Positions 1 through 9,479 of a DNA stretch of 64,000 nt are shown here, piece after piece. The DNA lies in NCBI GenBank assembly GCA_021234155.1, contig JAJEKV010000026.1:4639244-4703243 (forward strand), written 5' to 3'. Below the pieces are notes generated by a model that made no database searches, was not told the origin of the DNA, and saw only the letters and a list, made by a program, of their open reading frames with translations. The first letter of the stretch is position 1. Each line of letters opens with the position of its first letter. The position numbers were made by a program, and so were the translations under genes. Origin of the DNA: Isoetes taiwanensis. Taxonomy: Eukaryota; Streptophyta; Lycopodiopsida; Isoetales; Isoetaceae.

Positions 1-1465
1 AGCTTCAAGGGCTCCATTGAAGACGGCTACATTTTCAATAGTTGAAGTGCGATGACTATCAGAATAGATAAGCGTAGAACACAAAACTGCTTCTATCTGT
101 AATGAGATGTGAAAGCTTGATTTCAAATGTGAGAATGTCTATAAGTAGGAAATTGCCTTGTCAAAAATATTAATGAGCAAAATAACATCTGATAGCATCT
201 GATAGCATGATTGCGCTAATTTGCTCATGTGTAACCTCACACTAATTAGATGAATTTTTGAAATTAGACGGCAGCTCGTTGGAAAAGCAAAATACCTTAG
301 GAGGATCATCGAAACCGGCTTTATAAAAAGAAGAGCTGGATGGTGATGCAAAGATCGTCCCTGATTCATGTAGCGCCCGCTTCAAGAATGCAACCACGAA
401 TGTGACTATTTGGAACTAATAATGAAAGAACCGGGTTGGAGCCTTTGCCCACCTAGATGTATATTGAATGGCTCGATATGAGGGTCAAGTGCGTGTATGA
501 ATCGTCCAAAGCACATCCCAAGCAGCCTTCATTTTTACATAGGCCATATATGCAGCAATAGTAAGGAACGCTACAGGCCTTTGTAGGCCTTTGTGGACGC
601 GCTTCTACTCCACATTTTATCCATTCTAAGAACACCTCTTTTAGGCTTAGCCAAGTCCACATAGTTTTCAGATTCCAAGCAGACTTAGAATTTGGGAAAC
701 AACTGCTTTCCACTAAGTTACGCTTCTTCCAACTAAAGTTAGTCTCAAATACTCATATTGAGACATATGCCCTTGTCATCCAGCCTTCATCCGCTCCACA
801 AAATTATCCCTAGTGTCACAAATTTATACTCAAGTGTTTAGCAAAAGGAAGATCCAAAAAATCGAATTATACATAACAATAAACATGTAGCATACCCTGA
901 TCTTATTGGATCCTTCTCGAAAGCATCCTGCAATGGAAGCAAAATATCATCAAACAGAAGAGGAAATACTCATGGGATGCAACCTGAACGCTTGATTCTA
1001 AAACCATAACGTGTTTGCAAGATATTTGGTGCACCTACACCTACTGCTAAAGCATGTGATCCGTTGTAACCACGAATCGCACTTGCGTACCAAAATTTTG
1101 CTTCGAGGTAACATTTCTAAGCACCACAGTTAAAGATGTAAAAGATGTTTTGAAGCATGATGGAATTACCTTTCCTTTTGTTGCATGCACGAAAAGCACA
1201 GGACTGTTCATAACTGCATGCATACATGAAAAGCACAGTCGCTCAATATTGAAATCACAAGTTCTATGGCATCTCTCGTTTTAAGAGCCATGCGCTCGAT
1301 ATCATGTGCTGGCATTAATCCATCTGGGGCCTCTTTGACATGATCTCACTTCAAATATATACATAAGCTGCATAAAAAAGAATTAGAATATAGACAATCA
1401 AAAGCATAGGATAGAAGAACTGGCTTACCATAAGAGTAAAAATAGCAGGCTCCATCATCGAATAG
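1..1465 (-). CDS. Candidate exons of an unidentified multi-exon gene (partial)
   Basis: I do not recognise this gene. On the minus strand several short open stretches are bounded by plausible splice sites: 1429-1465 (acceptor TTCCAG, donor GTAAG, encoding LFDDGACYFYSYG), about 1259-1345 (containing GLMPAHDIERMALKTRDAIE), 896-927 (encoding DAFEKDPIRSG), 296-405 (containing SGTIFASPSSSSFYKAGFDD) and 1-96 (containing STLIYSDSHRTSTIENVAVF). The last two join in the same phase across a GT-AG intron. The peptides look like ordinary folded protein and not like transposon sequence. The gene continues off the left edge. The start is not established; a further coding-like stretch lies near 1570-1650. 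The pieces could belong to an active gene or an old pseudogene; no stop was noticed inside the proposed exons. The family is unknown. Confidence 0.4.
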
Positions 1466-2850
1466 CTGGAAAAAAATAATCATAAGCTCGGTTTAAGATC
1501 TTCAGAGGGAAATACCAAGCGCCTGAGGTAAAAGCAGAGCTGTAAATAAACCTTCAATACCCTAATTTGTATCAGAGAGAAGTGACGCTGCCGGGATCTT
1601 AGAAGGGTTGTGCAGTTGTGCATTTCGGCTTCAGATTGCTTCTTCTAAGCATCTGGACATGATGGGCGCTCATCCAAATTCTGTTAATGGGTCCGATTCT
1701 GAGAAGCCTGTATCTGTCTCATGGAATGGCAAACAAAAACCTAAGACGTCCAATTGGAATGGCAAACAAAAACCTAAGCCGTCCAATTTAGGCCGACCAA
1801 ATCCTGGCCGTCGAATCTAGGGCTGGATCCAAATCCAGGAATTACAGAATAACATTATAATATAGGATATGGGGAAAGGTAGTGTCTCTTCCATGAACTA
1901 AAGAAACATACATATAATGTCATATGGTCTAATTACATATTGTCATGGCTAAACTTCACAACATTCACTTAATTCATCAATAAACATCACTAACTATGAC
2001 CGTTGTGGAGTTTTGGAGCTATAATTGTGGAGTTAACTCAACTTTTATACTCTAATGTGTTAATCCTGCAGTTGTACATCATGTTTTAATCCCAAAAATT
2101 GCATGGTTACACTCTAGTTACCCTATATGTAAGTTGATAAGAGTTATATTCTATGTAGATATAAGTAGAATGCATCACTTATTACCCTCATGGTATTATG
2201 GATGGTTGTTATTTGAGCATTTTAACATATACTTGTGTCCTGAATTCTGTATCGGAAATTCTTTTAGTAAATTGTGAGGTTAACATGACTTATAAACACT
2301 CCAAAAAATCATAAGACTATAGCTCGTATAGTTAGCAACTCATGGCCACAAGAATTAAGTTAAAACTTGTTATAATAAGAGACAAATAATTCTCGAACCT
2401 CAAGCAGCTTTTTTGACCAAAATAGGGTTTGGCGGCTTCCACCAATGTCAGATGATAGCAAGAAAATATGGGAACATAAAACTCAATGTGTTCTATGATA
2501 AACAGGCAAATACCTCCAACTTTAGCAAGGTTTAGGTCACTTTATGGTAGAAAAATTGAAGAAGGCGGCCTGACCGGTGCGCGTAAACCGCCAAATTCTC
2601 TAATGTTTGAGCAATCACCACAAGGTAGAGGTGACCCCATTGGTCTTGAAATTCTCAGAGGTCATTAAGAAACAAGTGAAGACTCAAATGGTGGCGGTAT
2701 AGTTCAAAATCGAAATTTCTGTTATGAGTTACATGGGTTTAAGTGGCAGAGGTCATGTGGGCCAGTTCTGGTCCATGGATCAGGAATGGTTCCAGAGACA
2801 GGTCTAGTGTTAAATAGAGCAACTTGAAGTTTGACCTAAAAATTTGCCAA
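1466..2850. other. Noncoding stretch with a 33-bp tandem duplication
   Basis: Mostly AT-rich DNA in which I see no convincing gene. Positions 1722-1754 and 1755-1787 are two adjacent copies of a 33-bp unit that differ at one base. They lie in a short plus-strand reading frame (1608-1820) where they encode WNGKQKPK twice. That frame may be part of a leader or chance. The remainder up to the TATA box near 2853 shows nothing recognisable. Confidence 0.45.
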
Positions 2851-2852
2851 GT

Positions 2853-2860
2853 TATAAATA
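2853..2860 (+). promoter_or_regulatory. TATA box upstream of the histone-like frame
   Basis: A perfect plant-type TATAAATA lies about 104 bases before the ATG at 2964, in AT-rich DNA directly before the switch to GC-rich coding sequence. The downstream motif CCTCATT also follows the second TATA box at 4848, which suggests related promoters. No transcript evidence is available. Confidence 0.5.
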
Positions 2861-2963
2861 GAAGTAGACCCCCCTCATTTGAACATTCCCGCCTTTAGAA
2901 ACCAGCTCCCGCCCCTAAGGCGCATCTTTTGGCTCCCGAGATCCGATTGACGATCCGCCAAAC

Positions 2964-4243
2964 ATGGCACGGACCAAGCAGATCGCGAGGAAAGCCCGCC
3001 AGCCGACCCGGGCGGCTGGCCGATGGCAGCAAAGACGATTCGGCGCATGCTGCAGGAGCGCCTCCTTAACCCTAACGATCCAACTTCCTCGAGTGAGGGA
3101 GAACCTTCGAACAAGCACAATGGAGAAGATGAAGTACACCGGGCGAAGGACTCGGAAGTAATTGAGGAGGAGGAGGAGGAAGCGCAATGGAAAGGAGAAC
3201 CAAAGCCCGAGAGGAAAGGAGGATACCGACTCGAGCCGACCATCGAAGAACAAGTCAAGCCTGGATCGCAGAAAAGGGAAGCGGAGGAGCAACAGAGCAG
3301 ATGGAGCCAGACTTCAGCCGGAAGAGGAAGCAGACTCGCCAGTTTATCGTGAAATACTTAACGCCGAAAGGAAAAGAGAAGAGAAGAAGAGGAAGAGGGA
3401 AGAAGAAGAGAAGAAATCGGCCGAGGAGCTCAAAAAGAAGAAAGGGAAATGGGTGGGGAGCCCAAGGAAGTTCAAGGACGTCCCCATGGTGAAAAAGCCC
3501 AACCCGAAGATGACCATTACTGAACGGCCACCCGATCATCCCCAACCCCCTCGGAGAGTTCTGACGAAGAGCCTAACCCCAACACAGAAGGGGCAAGTTC
3601 TTCCAACCCCCCGGCCGTTGAACAGGTAGTAGTTGAACAGGTAGTAACCGAGCAGGAAGTGGCCGAGGAGGAGCAGCAGGACACAGTGAAGAAGCCCCCT
3701 CCTTACCCGAAATGGGACAGGAAAAAGCAACCCCGGCCTGCCCGAGAGTCCTACGTCACAGACCCGGTAAAGATCTATGAACGTAAGATGCGGGAGCACA
3801 ATGCCTACATGAAGGAGTGGGAGGCATACGACAAGTACTACCAGGAGAACAGGGTCAGGGCCATCGAAGGAGGACACCCAACCAAGCAGCAGACCCTAAG
3901 ACCGCCACCACCCAAGCCCAAGGCCCCGAAAAAGCCTGCACAGAAGAAGCTCACCAAGAAACAGCTCAAGCAAAGAGCACTACGGGAAATCCGACACTTC
4001 CAACGCAGCTACGGCCTCCTGATTCCCTTTGCCCCCTTTGGGCTTAGTTAGAGAAGTGATGCGAGATTTTAGGACTGGACTACGGTCATAGATGAGATGC
4101 TACTCGCACTCCAGGAAGCAGCTGAGCAGAAGATAGTGCAGCATTTTGAAGACTCCACAGCTTGCACTGTCCATGCGAAGCGAGTGACTTTGATGAGGCA
4201 AGACATGCAACTTGCTACTCGCATCAAGGGAGAACGCCCCTAA
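2964..4243 (+). pseudogene. Long-tailed CENH3-like histone H3 variant, intronless, frameshifted
   Basis: The C-terminal part (about 3980-4240) is a histone H3 fold. The first helices carry ALREIRHFQ and then LLIPFAPFG, both typical of plant CENH3 (canonical H3 has LLIRKLPF). LVREVMRDF follows in another frame, then [24 protein letters not shown] and IKGERP before TAA. The N-terminus is MARTKQIARK, which differs from the canonical H3 tail start only at residue 6 (T to I). Between these lies a tail of roughly 340 residues. It is acidic near 3070-3190, lysine/glutamate-rich near 3360-3480, has VEQVV-type repeats near 3610-3660, and is proline/lysine-rich near 3900-3960. Plant CENH3 tails are normally far shorter and the genes have introns; this one has none. 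The frame changes near 3020, 3160-3350, 3540, 4040 and 4070, so it is probably a pseudogene unless the sequence has errors. A chromodomain gypsy element follows on the same strand. The histone assignment is strong; the choice between CENH3 and another H3 variant, and membership of the element, are inference. Confidence 0.8.
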
Positions 4244-4385
4244 ATTTTTTGTAAATAATCAAAAAAATTTGTGATAATAGAATAATTTTGAGTGCTTTAA
4301 TTGTCTGAACTTGCTTAATTAGGATAAGTTAGCAAGATTTAGCTTTTATTTTGGAAAAATAGGACAATTGCGCATGAAAAGACGT

Positions 4386-4657
4386 GATGTCTCACAAACA
4401 AGACCGGACTAAAAAACTAAACTTTAGTTTTTGAGCGAGGCGCAAGCTGTGAGACCTTGGCCAAAACTCGCCCAAAACAGCTCCAAATCGACCAAATAAG
4501 GGGTCGATTCTACCTGATTTGATGAGCCCATCATCCTTGCACCCTTAGTTTATCCAAATTGGACATGTTTTAATCAAAATGAGACTGATGTCTCACAGCT
4601 CGCGCCTGGTCAAGAAACTAAACTTTAGTTTTTGAGCGAGGCGCAAGCTGTGAGACC
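4386..4657. repeat. Two 71-bp hairpin-forming repeats
   Basis: Copies at 4386-4456 and 4587-4657 are near-identical in their 3' half. Each starts GATGTCTCAC and ends GCTGTGAGACC, and each contains the palindrome AAACTAAACTTTAGTTT. In the second copy the whole unit folds back on itself: GTCTCACAGCT at the left pairs with AGCTGTGAGAC at the right, with GCGCC/GGCGC further in. The first copy has lost part of its left arm. They sit between the histone-like frame and the second TATA box, so they could be transcript-terminal structures, protein-binding sites or remnants of a small foldback element. Confidence 0.7.
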
Positions 4658-4847
4658 TCCTACCATTTCTTCACCAAATCTTGCCCGAATGATTCCCAAC
4701 CTGTTGTATAGCATCTTTTAGGTAATCCAGCCACGCTCAAACACTTGAACTAGTCTTCAAATTCCCATTTTGACCTCAGTATAGACTAGAATTGCCCAAC
4801 CCCAGGAATTTTCCAAGTCATCCAAAAATTAGGGTTTTCCCCTTTTC

Positions 4848-4855
4848 TATAAATA
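4848..4855 (+). promoter_or_regulatory. TATA box upstream of the reading frame at 4970
   Basis: TATAAATA followed by GGCACCTCATT lies about 120 bases before the ATG at 4970. The distance and the downstream CCTCATT resemble the TATA box at 2853. In an LTR element this would normally be the LTR promoter, but I could not find LTR ends or a primer binding site here. Confidence 0.5.
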
Positions 4856-4969
4856 GGCACCTCATTACACACAAGGCACCCTACAAGTTTGCTCCTGCCT
4901 TCTTAGCCGATTTTCCAGCTCCCTGAGGCGCTCTTGCAACCGTTTGATACCCTCTTTCGCATTTAACCA

Positions 4970-5293
4970 ATGGCAACCTCTGATTTCCGCAGATGGTACA
5001 GCGCCAGCGCTCATGCCGCCGAGGCCGACATCGACCAAATTTTCCATGTCTTCCGGAAAGAGGTAGATGTCCAAGCAACTCTGCATGCAACCCCAGCTTA
5101 CAGTAGAGTCCTGTCTGAATTCCAAGCTAGGGTAGAACCAGCGCTAGTGCAGCTCCCACCTTGCATAGGGTACTTTGTTCCTAGGCAATCCCCTCAAAAA
5201 CGACTTTTAGGTGATGTTCCAAACATTGCCAAATACTTGACAAAACAAGGCGCAAGCCACACACCGAGCCCAATGGTCCTAAATCAAGCATAG
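4970..5293 (+). CDS. Unrecognised reading frame upstream of gypsy gag
   Basis: An open frame of 107 codons begins in a good context (ACCAATGGC) and is GC-rich like the gag-pol that follows. It begins MATSDFRRWYSASAHAAEAD and contains VLSEFQARVEPALVQLPPCI; I recognise no domain, signal peptide or membrane segment. It ends at TAG but may once have continued into the reading frames at 5378-6466. Its position between a TATA box and gag suggests an extra retroelement protein, as in Ogre-type elements that carry a frame before gag. A degraded cellular gene is also possible. Confidence 0.4.
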   Translation: MATSDFRRWYSASAHAAEADIDQIFHVFRKEVDVQATLHATPAYSRVLSEFQARVEPALVQLPPCIGYFVPRQSPQKRLLGDVPNIAKYLTKQGASHTPSPMVLNQA

Positions 5294-5377
5294 GACCAAA
5301 TATTTCTCTTTCAACACCGCCTTGGCAATCTTTCTTACCCACCGCGTCGAACACCGTGGGGAAACCTCCATTCCCCC

Positions 5378-6466
5378 ATGGACGTGGACCCATTAGCTAT
5401 AGCAAAGAGCAACGGCTCCCTACGCAAGATGAACAGGAGCGAGGAAGGAAAAGAAGAGGAGGACTCGGGCGAATAGGAATCGAGGAGGAGGAAGACTATG
5501 TCGAGCCTCGACCAGCCAGAGGGGAGCGGAGACAAGCAGCGAGCAAGAGTGGCAGGACTTGGAGAAGCCGGCAAACTCTTAGAGTCGCTGCCACCCCCCG
5601 GACTAGGCATTACAAGCCTAGCCCCCATTATTGTCGAGGGCGAGGAGTTTCGCTTCTAAGCGACATCCAAAACCTCCCGAGTGCAGGAAAGGGAGCGACC
5701 GACTGAAGAGTTGCTTGCACCAACTCAAGAACGGACTTGGACGACTTCATCGTCCCGAGAAGCATCTAACTTCCCCCAAATAAGGGAAGCCGACACTTAC
5801 GGGAGAGTCCACCTCCGACATCCAAGCCTACAAAGAAGACGTGCGCATCATGGAGGCCCATACAAGGCCGCGGATAAACTACCGACGGAGGAAGAGTTCC
5901 TTGCCCTACAAGAACAGATGGGGATCCGTTACGCGACCTCGAACATCCTAACGGCAAGCTCTTCCGCAACACCTCCCCGAAAGTGAAGAGGCGAATTCGA
6001 CCTCAGGAGGGCTTCAGCAACAGTGAGAGACTACAGGGAGCTCACCACGGTGGAGGTTGATGACTTTGCAAGCAGACACAGAGCTGGATACCGAGTGGCC
6101 GAGGACCCGTCTCGCAACGACAGGTCGTTGCGGTATTACCTTCCCCTGCTAATGGATGGAAGAATAGCGGTAATTCACCGCAAATTCACCCCAGAGGCGA
6201 GGAAGGAGTGTCGATGCTAATTGCGCTCTCAGGATTTGGTCGGCATGCACGGTTGCCCCTCAACACCGAGTATGCCATCCTGGTGAAGAGAGCAGTAGCA
6301 CTCGATGTTTTCGACTTCGCCATACCTTACAGGCGGCAGGGAAGACTGGCGGTGACCGCAGCTTATACCTCCGACCGCAGAGTGGAAGACTTGGCGAGAG
6401 CCTTGCAGGGCGGATCTTCAGCCAATGTCCTTAGGAACTTGGGTCATTCAGTGGGAACGGCTTAAG
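5378..6466 (+). pseudogene. Broken GC-rich frames of unknown function before gag
   Basis: Coding-like sequence continues through several frames. A stretch from 5378 reads MDVDPLAIAKSNGSLRKMNR and later PPPGLGITSLAPIIVEGEEF, interrupted by TAG near 5476 and TAA near 5657. It continues to 5986 (LPTEEEFLALQEQMGIRYAT). A second part at 6023-6466 reads VDDFASRHRAGYRVAED, LRYYLPLLMDGRIAVIHRKF and, after a shift, LDVFDFAIPYRRQGRLAVTA. The composition matches gag-pol. The first half is charged and probably disordered; the second half looks folded. I know no family for it. Together with the frame at 4970 it may be one extra protein of the retroelement. Confidence 0.4.
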
Positions 6467-6754
6467 TGAAGAAGTTCCTAGAGGACAATCCATCCTACCG
6501 GCGACATCAAGATTAGTTAGCAATCTTGATCCCGGAAGTTTTTTTAATTTTGTATTAGCATATTCTAAAATATGAATATAATTTCTTTGTCCTTTTTGCA
6601 CTTGGAATGTTTTGTTGATGTAATTTCTTCCCACACAATTATACCAACATCACATATAAAGCAAAGAGAACAAATAAAACTAACCCGACAGCCATAACCA
6701 ACTGTGTGTGCAGATAGGGAACAACAAACGGTCGAACAAAACAGGAGGCCCAAC
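6467..6754. other. AT-rich spacer before gag
   Basis: GC content drops sharply between about 6540 and 6700, then a pyrimidine-poor run ends with TGTGTGTGCAG near 6713, which could be a 3' splice site. TATAAAG lies near 6654. This may be an intron separating the upstream frames from gag or a promoter for gag. The sequence alone does not decide. Confidence 0.3.
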
Positions 6755-7920
6755 ATGGACGAAGAGACTCCTGACAGGCAACCCATCCCCAGGAACCTCT
6801 TCGAAGGATATGGTCCCATGACCCCAGAAGAGGAGATGTCGCAGATGCGAACGGAGCTGGACCAGATAAAGGCCCTACTCGCAGCCCAAGCATCAGCCGG
6901 GCCATAAACGACACCCCAAAAATCGGGGAAAGACAAGAGAAGGAGTAAGAGAAGGAGGTCCCCCAGCACAGAGACCTCCGAATCAAGCTCGACCTCGGAC
7001 TCTGAGTCCGAAAAAGAGCCCGAGCAGGCGTCGGACCGTAGAGACGGCAGGCAGAAGGACACTCGATTACCAGAGGAAGGTGGACTCAGCACTAGGTAAT
7101 GTGTGGAAAGCCCGGAAACTCGAACAATTCTCGGGCGAGAACAGATCCGGCCTTGAGGCGGAGGCATGGCTGGACGAGATGAGTGAGTACGGCAATGCCT
7201 ATGGCATGAAGGACAAAGACAAAGGCAGGGTAGCGACAGCCAACCTGAAAGGAGCCACACGAATATGGTGGAAGGGCTATGCCAAAGCCCATGGATTGAG
7301 CAGGGACGCATGCCGCTTCAAGAAGTTCTCAAAAGCTTTCAAGAGACACTATGTCCCTCGGGAACACAAGTCGAACATGATGCAGCAGTTTTACAGATTG
7401 CAGCAGGGATACAAAACGGTGCAGAAGTACACCGAGGAGTTTATGAGACTAAGGCTATATGTGCCGGCCGAAGCGAAAACACGCAAAGAGAAAGCTACAT
7501 AGAAGGGCTGAACGAAGAGCTCAGGAAACTCGTACGGGCAATAGACCCCAGAACAGTGTCTGAAGCGGAGTCCAAGGCAATTAGTTTGCAAGGATCGGGG
7601 CCGCAGAGCAGCGCACAGAGGCAACCATACTATCCGGATAAAGGGAAAGCAACAGGAAGCTACAGCCCTAGGGCAGCCAGTCCAAGCCCAGCAAAGTCCC
7701 CATACAATAGCAACCAGGGGAAACAACAGGAAAGAAAGCAGGTGTCCTTCAAGGACAAACAGGAAGGGTCCAATTACTCGAAAGCAGTACGGTCCTTCCT
7801 ACAGGCGTTGCCCAAGGAGAAAAGACAGGAATACATGGAGAAGCAGCTCTATTTTAGATGTTTCCAGCCGGACCCCGAACAAAATGAATCGCCCATTTGT
7901 TATGAGCTCAGGCCAGCGTA
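6755..7920 (+). pseudogene. Ty3/gypsy gag (element A), frameshifted
   Basis: The frame from ATG at 6755 starts MDEETPDRQPIPRN. It passes through a serine- and acid-rich linker with a stop near 6905 and frame changes. From about 7100 it contains the retrotransposon Gag core (EAWLDEMSEYGNAY, GATRIWWKGYAK, FKRHYVP, MMQQFYRLQQGYKTVQKYTE), shifting frame near 7480. The tail is rich in Q, S, P and K. The expected zinc knuckle before the protease is degraded: CYELRPA, a stop, then GHSADED. Gag would assemble the particle that packages the element RNA. The frame breaks mean it can no longer be made as one protein. Confidence 0.85.
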
Positions 7921-7930
7921 GTTTGGGCGG

Positions 7931-9288
7931 ATGGGACACTCCGCCGACGAGGACGGGCGAGGAGGCACGCGATTACATTCTGTGGTGAGTGCCACATCTT
8001 CACGCCATAGATACGAATGTGCAGAGACCCAAGATAAGGTAATCACCACAGTAGGGAAGGCAAAGGCCAAATCCTTCATAGTCTTGATAGACTCCGGAAG
8101 TAGCCATAACTTCGCATCCCCAAGGATGGTTGAAATGATGAAACTGAAACCCCTAAAGTCCAAACCAAGGCCCGTAATCTTGGCAAGCGGAGCAATAAGA
8201 CATACAGCTGGGAAGAGAATCAACTTTGACATTAACTTGCCAGGGATTAATATCCGTGATAAAGCGTATAATGGGCATTGGCAAATACGAATTTGATGAT
8301 TGTTGGAATGGAGTACCTTGGGCCAGCAGGGGCCATCATCGATTGTGGGAAGCGGAAGGTGACCTTCCCAACGCCCGACGGAAAAGCCATTGAGATCACA
8401 GGTAAAGAAGTTACCCCCATCATGCAATGTATGTCCGTTAAGAAGCTGCTCAAATCTATAAGGAGCGAGAAGGTAGCATACATCTTCAAACTCGAGATTG
8501 AGGAACAAGAGACGGAAGAAAGCAAGGAAGACAAGGCGCTCGGCAAGTTACCCAAGCCAATCGCCAACTTGATTACGGAGTTCCACGATCTCTTTCCAGA
8601 TGAGATCGAGAAACTTCCTCCTTACAGGGGAGTAGAGTGTGAGATAGCACTCGAGCCAGGGACCAAGCCGACAAGCAAGGCCCCATATAGAATGACCACA
8701 CATGAACTCACAGAGCTGAAGAAGCAGCTACAAGAGTTGCTCAATCTAGGCTTCATCAGGCCTAGTGTCTCACCATTTGGGGCACCCATCCTCTTTGTCA
8801 AGAAGAAGGATGGAAGCTTGAGGATGTGCATAGATTACAGACAGTTGAACAAGCACACCATCAAGAACAAGTACGCACTCCCCAGATCAGACGACTTGAT
8901 GGATCAGCTCCAAGGGGCAAAGGTCTTCTCCAAGATCGACCTAAGGTCAGGTTATCACCAGATCAGAATAAAAGAAGAGGACATCCACAAAACGGCTTTC
9001 AGGACCAGGTATGGGCATTATGAATTCACCGTAATGCCATTTGGGCTATCCAACGCCCCAGCTACGTTCATGAGACTCATGAACGACATCTTCAGAGAAT
9101 ACTTGGACACCTTTGTGATAGTATTCTTTGGACGACATATCTCCGTGTACAATAAATCCATTCAAGAGCATGCTCAAGACATCGAAGGCGCCGAGAAGCT
9201 AAGGAGGCATCGGTTGTATGCCAAGTTGTCGGGCGTCACTTTGCAAATGAGGAAGGTGGAATACCTCGGTCATGTGATTTCAGCGTAA
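7931..9288 (+). pseudogene. Ty3/gypsy protease and reverse transcriptase (element A)
   Basis: The first part (7931-8296) holds the aspartic protease active site LIDSGSSHNFASPRMVE. After a frame change near 8290 the second part (8278-9288) is a recognisable reverse transcriptase: [88 protein letters not shown] and [14 protein letters not shown]. The catalytic motif, normally two adjacent aspartates after a valine/phenylalanine strand, reads [11 protein letters not shown] at about 9118-9150. The bases for two GAC codons are present but out of frame. The enzyme would be dead. The frame closes with [11 protein letters not shown]. Confidence 0.9.
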
Positions 9289-9479
9289 GGAATCTCGGCA
9301 GACCCCGCCAAAGATTGAAGCAAGAATCCAATGGCCGGCACCAAAGAACGCCCATGAGGTCGGTTTCCTCGGCCTAGCGGTATTACAGAAGTTCGTGAAG
9401 AACTTCGCCAAAGATAGCAGCCCCAATCGACTTAACTTAACAAAGGCGGAGAAAGTAAAAATTGGGCGCACCATTGGCT

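Noticed and set aside
1575-1590. GTATCAGAGAG as a tRNA-Met primer binding site
   Set aside because: Only a partial match, with no LTR end before it and no gag after it.
3255-3877. Long open frames on the minus strand opposite the histone-like tail
   Set aside because: They are antisense shadows of lysine- and glutamate-rich codons and read as leucine/phenylalanine runs without any domain.
6565-7311. 248-codon minus-strand frame
   Set aside because: It lies opposite gag, is serine/leucine-rich, and the plus strand carries the recognisable gag core.
7900-8567. Minus-strand frames of 100-200 codons opposite protease and RT
   Set aside because: Protease and RT motifs are on the plus strand; the antisense translations resemble nothing.
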